A model generated the notes under the pieces. It saw only the letters and a program-made list of their open reading frames with translations, was not told where the DNA came from and made no database searches. A stretch of 46,581 nt of DNA from Pirellula sp. (lineage in GTDB: Bacteria > Planctomycetota > Planctomycetia > Pirellulales > Pirellulaceae), in the NCBI GenBank assembly GCA_021299695.1, contig JAJTEK010000013.1, positions 1 to 46,581 of the forward strand. Reading direction: 5' to 3'. This document shows positions 17,713 through 26,023 of the stretch, one piece after another. Position 1 is the stretch's first letter; each line of letters opens with the position of its first letter. Position numbers and translations under genes: made by a program.

Positions 17713-19163
17713 GCGTCGAGAAGATCGACACAAAATTCGTTCGACGATCGACTTCAGCAATCGTTGTCTTTGCAATCGGACTTAGGATTGTTGCGGCATT
17801 GGTATGGCAATCGCAGTGCAGTTCGAACAACACAACTTTGCGGTTCGGAGACAGCCATTCGTATTGGACCATCGCCTCGAATTTAGCTCTTGAGGGTCGA
17901 TACCAATACGGAAGCGATCAGTCCAGAATCTTTCGATCCCCGGCATACCCCCTTTTTCTAGCACCGTTGGCTTGGGGCGAACGGTGGTTTTCCGAGCAGA
18001 GCGCGCAGGTTCCTTTTGTACTCGGTGCAAGAATCGCTGGTTGTATCCTAGGGGGGCTTACTGTTTGGATCATGATGCGATGGACAAGGGGCATTGCAGG
18101 GACTGCATCCGGTATTTTCGCTGGACTTTTGGCGGCGACCTACTGCGGTGCGGTGGGCATGAGCATCTTTGTATTGAGCGAGGCGGTAGCTACCCCACTT
18201 ATCGTCTTATCATGCTGGATGCTCTGGCGTTCGACTCTGCTGGATCCAGATCAAGGTGGTTCTGATTTCTGGACCTCCCAGCGATGGCTTTCGACTTCTT
18301 GTTCGGCTTTTGCATTGGGTTTGGCATGTTTAGCGAGACCCAGTTGGGGGCTCTGGCCCGGGTTGGCTTTGCCACTCGTTGCGTTTGCTAGCAATAAGCA
18401 AGTGTCGTTTTTTTGGAGAAACTGGTTGTTGCAGGGAATGTTTTTTTTCGGAATCTTGTGCTGTGTGATGGCCCCGTGGTGGGTACGAAACTACGCGATT
18501 ACGGGAAAGTTTGTACCTTCGACGCTCCAGGTGGGTGCAAGTTTGTACGACGGGTGGCACCCGGGAGCTAGTGGTTCGAGCGATGAAAATATGGCGTTTT
18601 CGATCGAAGCGATGCAACGGATCCTAAGAGAAGAGGCATTGCTAGCAAACGCCTCTTCCGAGGTCGAATCGACCTTGGAGTGGCGGATTGACCGGCGGTT
18701 GCAAAAGGAGGCTTGGGCCTGGGCACGTGAAAATCCATCTGACGCTCTTCGTCTAGGATTGATAAAACTTAGGAAGACTTGGTCGCCATTTCCAAGTGCG
18801 CGTGAATTGTCGAATCCTTTGGTTGTGCTCTGGGAGGCTGGCAGTTACCTGTTCATTTTGGTCATGAGTGCCGTGGGTTTGTGGAGTTTGCGTGCAGACT
18901 GCAGGCGATGGACTGAGGCGTGTTGGTTCATCGCACCTTGCGTTTACTTGGCATTGCTTCACATGGTTTTCGTCGGATCGGTACGGTACCGGCAACCGGG
19001 TGTGTTGATACTGTGTGGTTTGGCTGGAATTGGCCTGAGTGCCGCTTGGGATAGATTCATCGTTAGAACCCCCGGGGAGACAATCCCTAGGGCAGAGTTG
19101 AGTGCGGATCGAGCAGGAAACGGAACGGATGCCGTCGGAAGCAGAGCCTCTAAGAAAAGCTGA
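17709..19163 (+). CDS. polytopic membrane glycosyltransferase-like protein (GT39/ArnT-like)
   Basis: 484 residues, GTG start overlapping the previous stop by four bases. About nine to eleven hydrophobic segments. The first extracytoplasmic loop contains FGDSHSYW and FRSPAYPLFLAPLAW, typical of PMT/ArnT-type (GT-C) transferases, in which an acidic residue in that loop is catalytic. Such enzymes move a sugar from a polyprenyl-phosphate carrier to a protein or lipid acceptor on the outer face of the membrane. The acceptor is unknown; the neighbouring lipoprotein and AsmA-like protein point to envelope assembly. The C-terminal tail after the last helix is hydrophilic. Confidence 0.82.
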   Translation: MSVEKIDTKFVRRSTSAIVVFAIGLRIVAALVWQSQCSSNNTTLRFGDSHSYWTIASNLALEGRYQYGSDQSRIFRSPAYPLFLAPLAWGERWFSEQSAQVPFVLGARIAGCILGGLTVWIMMRWTRGIAGTASGIFAGLLAATYCGAVGMSIFVLSEAVATPLIVLSCWMLWRSTLLDPDQGGSDFWTSQRWLSTSCSAFALGLACLARPSWGLWPGLALPLVAFASNKQVSFFWRNWLLQGMFFFGILCCVMAPWWVRNYAITGKFVPSTLQVGASLYDGWHPGASGSSDENMAFSIEAMQRILREEALLANASSEVESTLEWRIDRRLQKEAWAWARENPSDALRLGLIKLRKTWSPFPSARELSNPLVVLWEAGSYLFILVMSAVGLWSLRADCRRWTEACWFIAPCVYLALLHMVFVGSVRYRQPGVLILCGLAGIGLSAAWDRFIVRTPGETIPRAELSADRAGNGTDAVGSRASKKS

Positions 19164-22100
19164 CTTAACGAAATCCAAATCGGGCGGGCGCCTGAGTTGG
19201 ATTCTCTTGCTTTGCGCTTCGGTTCTGATGGCCTACTATGTGGTTTTTGACAGGGTCGATCACACGTTGACCTCTGAGATCCAGAATCGGTTGCGCAAGC
19301 AATTTCCTGGGCATTTCATCAGGGTAGATCGCGCTCGGTTGGTTCCGGGCCAATCGATAATCATCGACGGTTTGAGTGTTTGCAAATCGACCGAACAGGG
19401 GATGCGGGACGTCATCAAGATCGCCAGGGTGCAGTGCAATGGGCCGATTGATTTGGTAGGGATCGTCCAAGGGCAAGCGATTGTCGACTCGGTCGTCATC
19501 GATGGGTTGGAGTTGAGCATTTGGCCTAAAACGGACGGAAGCTGGAGTTTATCCGAACTTTTTCGTGGTCCTTCTGGGGCGATCAAGATTCCTACGGTGC
19601 AGGTTCGCTCTGGATTTTTGCGCATTGGGCATCCTACAGGCGAGCATCGACGAGAGATCATTTGCCATGACCTTCAAGGCAGTTTCGTTGAGCAGGCAAT
19701 TGCGACGGAGGATCCCTTGGTGCATTCATTGCGCCATGAGATGCGGGCTACTTTATCGAGTAGTTATTTCTCTTTGCTCGAGCTCCATGCCGTAGGAAAC
19801 CTGGCTGCTTCTCAATGGGACGTTCAGGGGACGATATCCAAGCTGGATTACTCTTCGCAGTTGAGCGATCAGTTGCCAGGAGTGATCCGAGCGCGAATTG
19901 AAAAGCTTGAGGGTTTTTCGGGTCGCCTCGATACCAGGTTTCGATGGGTCAAGGATCGCGAGCATTCGGATTTCAATGGACATGTACAGATCCAACAGGG
20001 GCGGTTGCTTCATCCCCAGGTGCCCTACCCTTTGGACCAGATCTCTGGCGACTTGTACATCAAGAGGGACCTTCTTCAGCTCAGGAATACCGTGGGTCGA
20101 TCGGGTCGTGCCTCGGTTTCGCTTGAGTGCGATGTTTTTGGGTTCGGTGAGCAAGCACCTTTGTCGGCAAAGGTCGGAGTCCGGAACTTGGCGCTCGATG
20201 AGCAGCTCTACAACGCTCTGCCTCAGGGGATCCAAGAGCATTGGAAACGGCTGGGAGTGCAAGGAACGGTAGATGCGAGCGCGTCGATCGCCTACGACGG
20301 CCAGGATTGGGACCCACATGTGGTGGTACGGGCTGTCAACGGATCGGTCCATGCGGATTTTTTCCCTTATCCAATCCAGCGATTATCCGGGGATTTCGCG
20401 TATCGCAAGGGAGTGATTCACGCCCCGGACTTGGTCGCTTATGCTGGAAACCAGAAACTTCATGGGTCTTTAACTCTATGGAAGTCGCAGCCTCGGTGGC
20501 TCATGGACATGAGTGTGGCAGCCGACGGACCGATCGCGATCGACGAGCCTTTGCTCCAAGCCTTGACACCGCGAGGTCAACCTCAGAGCGGGTTCCAACG
20601 CTTTGCCAACTCGCTCCATCCTACGGGTACGGTATTGGTTAAAAAAGCGAGGTTTGTTCGTTCGGCCGATCGACCTGAGATCGTCTCTAGGTCGCTTGAA
20701 TTGACCTTCTCGGAGTGCTCGATCCGCTACGATGGGTTTCGCTATCCGATAACTGAGATCAACGGACAAGCGACGTTGGACCACGATCGGTTGGTGCTTA
20801 AAGACTTCGTTGGACGCAACGATGGTGCCCGCATCCAGGGCTCTGGGGTTGCCAATTGCAGCAGCACGAGTCTTGAATCGGTGGACCTCGTGTTCCAGGC
20901 TTTCGGAGTATCGCTTGACGAGGAGCTCAAGCAAGCGTTACCCACAAGTGCGAGGAACCTGTGGGTTCAATTGCAGCCCAGTGGATCGATCGACAGGGTA
21001 GAGGTCAAGATCCATCGTCCCAATTTGCGATCACCGATGGACCTAAAGGTCGCGATCCAAGAGTCGCGAAATAGCGATCGGAGCATCACAGGCATGTCGC
21101 TCCATCCGCTCTCGTTTCCTTACGCGATGCACGAGATCGACTGTGTGGTCGATTTCCGTCCAGGGCGGATCGACATTCGATCCCTCTCAGGAATCCATGA
21201 TGCGAGCCGTGTCGAGACCAATGGTCAGATCCGTCTCCATAGCGATGGATCCTGGGACGGAATGCTCAATTGGCTTCCCACGTCGCGTTTGGTGGTCGAT
21301 CAAGTGCTCATCGGGTGCTTGCCTCAGGTACTCCGCGAGCCCATGACACGCTGGGGTTTTCGAGGTCCGGTTAGTATCACTGGATCGACTTATGTAGCCT
21401 CTCCCGAGGAGGGTCACGCTTCGCTGCTCAGGGACTGGAACCTGCGTGCGGACTTGGAAGATGCCTCGATCGGAATCGATCATGTGAAAGGATTGCGAGG
21501 TACCATTCAGATCTCGGGCGAGAACAGCAATCATTCAACCACCGCTTATGGGTCACTTGCTCTGGATGCTTTGTCGGTTCGGGGAGTCGCCGTAACGGGG
21601 GTCGAAGGTCCCTTTGCACTGAGCCACAACGTCCTCTATTTGGGACGCGATGCGAACGACTGGAATACGAAAAATTCCCCTGGCCGACGAATCGCATCGA
21701 GCAGCACACCGGCAAATTCGTTGAATTCACAAGCCCCGGTCGTATCTGCATCCTTCCAATCGAATGTCCGAAACAGCTTGGTCGAGCGACGAGACCAAGG
21801 TGCTGTTAGTTGGTTCGGGCCGAAGACTCTTGAGCCGATCGAATTCCCCAGTATGGATATAAGTGACAATGACATGCGAGCTCGGACCCTTAGCGGAACT
21901 CTGTTTCTCAGCGGGATCGAACCGCTCAACGGGGACCGAGCGCACCTACGAGTGCGATTGGTCGACGCCGATGTTCACGGAATGCTCGTCGACCTTGGAG
22001 AGACCGTTACGACTGCCAACGGTCGCTTATTCATCGAGTGCGATGTCGACGGATCGATCGACAACCTCAATGCGGTTTCTGGAGCTGGCAAGGCATGGTT

Positions 22101-22488
22101 GCGAGGTGCGAATCTCTATGAGCTTCCTGCGATGATTCGCTTATTGAATCTTTTGTCAGTGCGCCCCGACCAAGGTGCCTTCGATTCGGCCGACATTGAG
22201 TTCGGAATCGATGGCGATCGGATACCGATCAAGAGCCTGCAGCTCGATGGCGATTTGATCTCGATGCAAGGAAGGGGATCTGTGAATTTCCGAAGGGAAT
22301 TGGATTTAGAATTGGTCGCCAATGTAGGTCGACGAGGTATTGTCGGAGCTTTGGTTCGACCTTTCACCCAAAACCCAAACGCAAATTGGATGCGAATCGA
22401 AGTCGGTGGTACGACGAGCAACCCTCAGATTCGCCCCCCGATGCCTTTGCGGGATTCGCTCGACCAGGTTCTCCTTGAAACGCCTTAA
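19129..22488 (+). CDS. AsmA-like inner-membrane-anchored envelope protein
   Basis: 1,119 residues from the ATG at 19129, overlapping the previous gene by 35 bases; a GTG at 19102 is an alternative. One N-terminal transmembrane helix (WILLLCASVLMAYYVVF), then a long extracytoplasmic beta-rich body, and a C-terminal AsmA-like segment (ANGRLFIECDVDGS, then RPDQGAFDSADIEF and GGTTSNPQIRPP). AsmA/YhdP/TamB proteins are thought to form hydrophobic grooves that bridge the periplasm and carry lipids to the outer membrane. Four internal repeats of about 114-126 residues are visible (see the repeat entry). Together with the glycosyltransferase-like and lipoprotein genes upstream this suggests a system for delivering a modified lipid or anchoring the outer membrane; that is inference. 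Confidence 0.82.
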   Translation: MPSEAEPLRKADLTKSKSGGRLSWILLLCASVLMAYYVVFDRVDHTLTSEIQNRLRKQFPGHFIRVDRARLVPGQSIIIDGLSVCKSTEQGMRDVIKIARVQCNGPIDLVGIVQGQAIVDSVVIDGLELSIWPKTDGSWSLSELFRGPSGAIKIPTVQVRSGFLRIGHPTGEHRREIICHDLQGSFVEQAIATEDPLVHSLRHEMRATLSSSYFSLLELHAVGNLAASQWDVQGTISKLDYSSQLSDQLPGVIRARIEKLEGFSGRLDTRFRWVKDREHSDFNGHVQIQQGRLLHPQVPYPLDQISGDLYIKRDLLQLRNTVGRSGRASVSLECDVFGFGEQAPLSAKVGVRNLALDEQLYNALPQGIQEHWKRLGVQGTVDASASIAYDGQDWDPHVVVRAVNGSVHADFFPYPIQRLSGDFAYRKGVIHAPDLVAYAGNQKLHGSLTLWKSQPRWLMDMSVAADGPIAIDEPLLQALTPRGQPQSGFQRFANSLHPTGTVLVKKARFVRSADRPEIVSRSLELTFSECSIRYDGFRYPITEINGQATLDHDRLVLKDFVGRNDGARIQGSGVANCSSTSLESVDLVFQAFGVSLDEELKQALPTSARNLWVQLQPSGSIDRVEVKIHRPNLRSPMDLKVAIQESRNSDRSITGMSLHPLSFPYAMHEIDCVVDFRPGRIDIRSLSGIHDASRVETNGQIRLHSDGSWDGMLNWLPTSRLVVDQVLIGCLPQVLREPMTRWGFRGPVSITGSTYVASPEEGHASLLRDWNLRADLEDASIGIDHVKGLRGTIQISGENSNHSTTAYGSLALDALSVRGVAVTGVEGPFALSHNVLYLGRDANDWNTKNSPGRRIASSSTPANSLNSQAPVVSASFQSNVRNSLVERRDQGAVSWFGPKTLEPIEFPSMDISDNDMRARTLSGTLFLSGIEPLNGDRAHLRVRLVDADVHGMLVDLGETVTTANGRLFIECDVDGSIDNLNAVSGAGKAWLRGANLYELPAMIRLLNLLSVRPDQGAFDSADIEFGIDGDRIPIKSLQLDGDLISMQGRGSVNFRRELDLELVANVGRRGIVGALVRPFTQNPNANWMRIEVGGTTSNPQIRPPMPLRDSLDQVLLETP
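20026..21405 (+). repeat. four internal protein repeats in the AsmA-like gene
   Basis: Divergent repeats whose first Tyr codons lie at 20026, 20368, 20743 and 21121. Each opens with a YP-like motif and a short strand pattern (YPLDQISGD, YPIQRLSGD, YPITEINGQ, PYAMHEIDC), runs through a Gly-containing strand, and closes with a helix-like motif (LDEQLYNALP, IDEPLLQAL, LDEELKQALP, VDQVLIGCLP) and a G-x-V/I-x strand. Regular spacing points to ancestral duplication of one structural module, as in repeating beta-groove proteins. Confidence 0.7.
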
Positions 22489-22492
22489 ATCA

Positions 22493-22508
22493 GCCTGCAC
22501 ATGCAGGC
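22493..22508. repeat. short dyad after the AsmA-like stop codon
   Basis: GCCTGCA-CA-TGCAGGC: seven-base arms with a two-base centre, five bases past the stop codon. Too tight for a normal hairpin loop, and no T-run follows; an operator-like site is possible. Confidence 0.35.
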
Positions 22509-22557
22509 GAAGGAATCACATGTCCCGATGACTCGACCGATCGAATCTCCCCAAAAC

Positions 22558-22586
22558 TTCCTGCGTTTAGAACCGATTCGCAGGAA
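22558..22586 (+). terminator. stem-loop, possible terminator or RNA structure
   Basis: Perfect eight-base arms TTCCTGCG and CGCAGGAA with a 13-base loop, about 70 bases after the end of the four-gene envelope operon. There is no T-run after it, so intrinsic termination is not established; it may instead be an mRNA 3'-end structure. Confidence 0.35.
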
Positions 22587-22850
22587 TCGAACCGTAGACC
22601 AAACCGGCGCGGCTGGCCTCAGCTCAGAGCGGTATGGAAATGGGAAATTGCCTTATCGAGCATCTCAACCTGATTCCTCAGTTCTGGAACCTGCACAAAG
22701 CCCGGCCGAGGAAACCGTCGGTAACCCAGAGGACCGAATCGAGGGTTCGATCGATTATTTGGCCTGAGATGAGCTTCAAGGAACACGCGGAGGCATTAGA
22801 ATGGCCTCTATCGGTTGTTCTTCTGCACCTCAGTTGTATAGGAGTATGTC

Positions 22851-23630
22851 ATGCGGTTTGCCCTCTCGCTAGTCTCATTGTCTCTGTTGTCGTTTGCTTT
22901 GATCTCACCACTTTTTGTCGCGCAGTGCTTCAACTCGGCACTTGCCCAGGACACAGCCAAGACCATCGTCGATCCCTCGGGAACATGGAGATGGGAATAC
23001 GATTTAGATGGCCAACAATTCAAGGATCAAGTTCGGCTGACGCTCGGAGAGACCATCAAGGACTCCAAGGACAAGTCACTCAAAGGCAAGTACCAAAGCA
23101 GTTCTGGCCGCAAAATCGATATCGAGAACGGACGGGTAAGCGGCGATAAAGTCAGTTTCGAGTTCAAGATCAACTACCAAGGCATGGATGTCAAACTGGT
23201 GTTCGACGGAACGGTCAAGAAAGACACACTCAAAGGTACCGTTCAAGCTTCGACCGATGCAGGAAGTCGAGACCTCGATTGGACCGCTACGCGAAGCGTG
23301 CAGGCCGACGACGTCGTCGGCAAATGGAAACTGCGCATCGATGCGAACGGAAACGTCATGGAGCCGATCTTGACGATCACCAAAGATGGCGAACAGCTCA
23401 AGGCCAATTACGCGTTGGGCAATGACGTCAAGATCGATGCCAAGGACGTTAAGATCGAAAAGAATGAACTGACATTTACGGTGGAAGCGGACTTTCAAGG
23501 ATCCCGGATTAAGGCGGATTTCATGGGAAGTCCACTTGGCGATAAGATCAAAGGATCGATCGACTATGCGTTAGGCACTGACGTCGGTGAAGTCGAGTTC
23601 ACAGGGGAACGTCGTGACGATGCAATTTAA
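22851..23630 (+). CDS. secreted protein of two homologous beta-rich halves
   Basis: 259 residues with a clear signal peptide (hydrophobic to SALAQD). The mature part is two related domains of about 100 residues. Half 1 opens GTWRWEYDLDGQQF and half 2 GKWKLRIDANGNVM. Both then carry an LxGxY/LKANY strand, an acidic KIDxEN/KIDAKDV segment, a SFEFKINYQGMD/TFTVEADFQGSR strand pair, and DTLKGTV/DKIKGSI before a W/E-rich last strand and a TxR/GER end. The pattern suggests a lipocalin- or streptavidin-like barrel duplicated in tandem; the function is unknown. The start is fixed by ATAGGAG seven bases upstream. It converges with the lipoprotein gene, only 27 bp away. Confidence 0.85.
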   Translation: MRFALSLVSLSLLSFALISPLFVAQCFNSALAQDTAKTIVDPSGTWRWEYDLDGQQFKDQVRLTLGETIKDSKDKSLKGKYQSSSGRKIDIENGRVSGDKVSFEFKINYQGMDVKLVFDGTVKKDTLKGTVQASTDAGSRDLDWTATRSVQADDVVGKWKLRIDANGNVMEPILTITKDGEQLKANYALGNDVKIDAKDVKIEKNELTFTVEADFQGSRIKADFMGSPLGDKIKGSIDYALGTDVGEVEFTGERRDDAI

Positions 23631-23657
23631 ATCAATCGCATCGCAATAGACTTGATT

Positions 23658-24626
23658 CTATCGGGCATCACTGGTCAAACGAGCTTTGACGCCCTTTTTG
23701 GCACCGTAGGGTTCTTTTGCATCATCGGGTTGTTTCGCCAGGAGCCCAGAACCTTGGTCCTTGGCCTCTGAGGGTTTCGAGGGTTCGGACGGATCGTTCG
23801 CTTTGGCACGCTTCGAATCGAACCAGGGATGCGCGAACGTGATTTGCGAGCGAGGGTCCACTCCGTTAGGTGAATCACCTCGCGGGACTTCGTCGTTGAG
23901 CGATCTTTGACCATTGAATCTTCGTCCGGCGAATCTAGGGCCGCGGTAGATCGATCCTTGCTGGATCGGACCGATCCCAAGAAACCAAGTATCCTTGGCA
24001 TTGCTGCCAGCTTGGGCGATCCCCGACTGCCACAGAGGCTCCCTGGTTTCGCGGTCGTAGGCGAAAACAGCGATTTTTGAAGCGGCGCTTTTAACCTCTT
24101 TCTTGGCGAAGGAGACCTCGGGGATGGTCGGAAGCATGGGAGCGGCAGCCATCAGGGACGATGCGCCGCCGAAAATGTTCAGCGCTGGAATACCATAAGT
24201 CACATTGTGGCCGTCGGTACCCAGGGCTCCGCATCGAGCTTCGCAAATGATATCGGCGAGGTCTTTGGTATCGACAATCTGGCATCCAGCGGCGGTCAGT
24301 TGCTGACGAATCGAGCTGATGACGTAGTCCGAGGTGACTAGGTTGGTCTGCATGGGAACGCCCGGAATGGGCTTACCGGCCGAGGCCATGAAGGTCGTAT
24401 CGAGATAAACTTTGTAGCCGGTCAATGGCCGGAAATCGATTTTTGAGATGGTCGAATCGACTGCGTCGGACATAAGCAACTGTTCGGTTGCCGTAACCGA
24501 TTTGGTCGTGCCGCATCCTGGTAACGTCAAGGTAAGCAAGCTTCCGAGAGCGAGGCTCAAGCTTGTGCCCTGGAGCAATAGGCGGATCGCATCGATTTTT
24601 GATTGGAGCTGTAACTGTGTTTTCAT
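23658..24626 (-). CDS. lipoprotein of unknown function
   Basis: 322 residues. Type II signal peptide with lipobox LPGC (Cys38). The central part (about 60-200) has mixed alpha/beta content, with a segment predicting a strand-helix unit (VISSIRQQLTAAGCQIVD) and a small-residue-rich stretch (GASSLMAAAPML). It resembles planctomycete lipoproteins of unknown role that I cannot name with certainty. The last 60 residues are Lys/Pro/Ser-rich and low in complexity (SEPSKPSEAKDQG), probably disordered. The ATG overlaps the stop of the upstream protease gene (ATGA), so the two are translationally coupled and may act together in the envelope. Confidence 0.8.
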   Translation of the reverse strand: MKTQLQLQSKIDAIRLLLQGTSLSLALGSLLTLTLPGCGTTKSVTATEQLLMSDAVDSTISKIDFRPLTGYKVYLDTTFMASAGKPIPGVPMQTNLVTSDYVISSIRQQLTAAGCQIVDTKDLADIICEARCGALGTDGHNVTYGIPALNIFGGASSLMAAAPMLPTIPEVSFAKKEVKSAASKIAVFAYDRETREPLWQSGIAQAGSNAKDTWFLGIGPIQQGSIYRGPRFAGRRFNGQRSLNDEVPRGDSPNGVDPRSQITFAHPWFDSKRAKANDPSEPSKPSEAKDQGSGLLAKQPDDAKEPYGAKKGVKARLTSDAR

Positions 24627-25912
24627 CGAATGGAGTTTGGCGCACTAGTTAGTTTCCAGCGAACCTGATTCTGCGCGTTGGCTTGAAGACTTCTTTGCGA
24701 TTCATTTCGCATCTTGTCGATGAGCTGTTCGCTTGGGCGGTCGATTGTCAGTTGAGAAGTGCTACCAGAGGAGTCGGTTAAAATCACGGTCATGGTCGTC
24801 GGTGCTTGTCCTGTGAGGGACCTTTCCTGCTTTTCATGATTAAGGACAGGCGAACTCGGAAGTTTGAGCAAACCGAGTTTTTTGAGTTGTTCGTGGACAA
24901 CAGGAATTCCGCAGTAGAGTCCTTCATCGAGTTGGGTGTCGGCTGCAAAACAAACACCGACCAGCTCGCCCTGGCGGTTGAACAACCCCCCTCCACTTCG
25001 GCCTTGAACGGGTGCGCCAGCTGTTTCGATGTTGGCCGAACCGAGATACCGGTTCAGCTTGGTGACTTGTGAATCGCGTCTTGAAGGAGCCTCGCCATGG
25101 TCGCAACCCATGCTATAGACCGGATCCCCTTGGGCGAGTTGCTCAACATGCTGTGCGACTTGGGCGACGGGGATGGATCGGTTTGGATGAAACAGCAATA
25201 GGCCAATATCGACGTCTTCGATTTGGTAGTCGATCAATTCGGCCACGTACCTTACAGGCATTCCGTTTTCGAAGCGTTCGACCGTGATAACCGATTTGGG
25301 AGTTCGATCCCGGAAGAGGTGTCCGCAAGTCAGCACTACGGCGCCTTGGGCATCGCACTGGATCACTGTTCCCGAGCCGATGGCGTGCGAATTGGGCTCG
25401 TCGACCATGATGCGTACCGTGGCTCGCGCAGGGTCCGATTGCAAAGGCTCGGGGTTTAGGGGAGCTACAGAGCGTTGCATAGGAACCAGCGAGTCCACAT
25501 CGACTTTTGGCTTGATTTCACTCGGCGCTAGCGGTGAGTTCCTGATCGAATCGGGAGCTGAAAAGCGGATCATTCTGCGGTAGAGTTCCGTCCAGTTCAC
25601 AGGTCCGAGAATTCGATCCACTTCCCGACCGCCTTGCGTTAAGACGGTTGTCGGAGCGGTGTGGATCCGCCAACGCTCGGTAACATGCAATTCTTGGCGA
25701 GCGTCGACACGGCGAATGGCCCAGCCCATCTCAATGGCTTGTGCAGCGACTTGTTCCATCGATTGGCTATCTGGATGCTGCGGATCGACGAAGACAATCG
25801 CGAGACAATCCCCCACCTGAGCCAAAGCCAAAGGTGCCGTCGAAATGCCACAGCATGTCCAACTCAGAAGCATCCAGAGAAAGTATGTTGTCGCTCGGTT
25901 TCTTGCAACCAT
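24623..25912 (-). CDS. secreted trypsin-like protease with thioredoxin-fold-like N-terminus
   Basis: 429 residues with a signal peptide (LLSWTCCGISTAPLALAQ). Residues about 33-115 look like a thioredoxin-fold domain (CLAIVFVDPQHPDSQ, then VDARQELHVTERWRIHTAPTTVL, the cis-Pro loop) but without a CxxC redox pair. A linker leads to a trypsin-like (DegP/S1 type) domain with the triad in order: His in LTCGHLF, Asp in DVDIGLLLF, Ser in QGRSGGGLF. No PDZ domain is evident; the C-terminal 90 residues are unassigned. Translation starts at an ATG six bases after a near-perfect AAGGAGG. It probably degrades or processes envelope proteins and shares a transcript with the downstream lipoprotein. Confidence 0.88.
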   Translation of the reverse strand: MVARNRATTYFLWMLLSWTCCGISTAPLALAQVGDCLAIVFVDPQHPDSQSMEQVAAQAIEMGWAIRRVDARQELHVTERWRIHTAPTTVLTQGGREVDRILGPVNWTELYRRMIRFSAPDSIRNSPLAPSEIKPKVDVDSLVPMQRSVAPLNPEPLQSDPARATVRIMVDEPNSHAIGSGTVIQCDAQGAVVLTCGHLFRDRTPKSVITVERFENGMPVRYVAELIDYQIEDVDIGLLLFHPNRSIPVAQVAQHVEQLAQGDPVYSMGCDHGEAPSRRDSQVTKLNRYLGSANIETAGAPVQGRSGGGLFNRQGELVGVCFAADTQLDEGLYCGIPVVHEQLKKLGLLKLPSSPVLNHEKQERSLTGQAPTTMTVILTDSSGSTSQLTIDRPSEQLIDKMRNESQRSLQANAQNQVRWKLTSAPNSIR

Positions 25913-25918
25913 CCGGAT

Positions 25919-25925
25919 CCTCCTT
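25919..25925 (-). promoter_or_regulatory. strong Shine-Dalgarno site of the protease gene
   Basis: AAGGAGG on the minus strand, six bases before the ATG at 25912. It is the best ribosome site noticed in the window and suggests the protease is well translated. Confidence 0.7.
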
Positions 25926-26023
25926 GATCCCGTCCTAGGCTGAACTAGCCCACCGCTTCGGGGCCGATGGCTCCCGAAAACCCATGGTGGGCAGTGTCCA
26001 AATTGAGGGCACTCAGGGCAAGA

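Larger units (their letters stand above)
22489..22850. other. 362-bp intergenic region with two dyads
   Basis: Between the AsmA-like gene and the secreted duplicated protein. It holds two inverted repeats (22493-22508 and 22558-22586, listed separately). An 88-codon frame, 22501-22767, lacks a ribosome site and family resemblance; I do not call it. A T-arm-like sequence on the minus strand near 22570-22590 does not fold into a tRNA. No clear promoter for the gene at 22851 was found. Confidence 0.45.

Noticed and set aside
22560-22620. tRNA-like T arm (GGTTCGATTCC on the minus strand)
   Set aside because: The flanking stem pairs only two of five positions, and no acceptor, anticodon or D arm can be built around it.
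22501-22767. 88-codon frame after the AsmA-like gene
   Set aside because: No ribosome site, Pro/Glu/Ser/Arg-rich composition, and it overlaps a hairpin; chance frame more likely.
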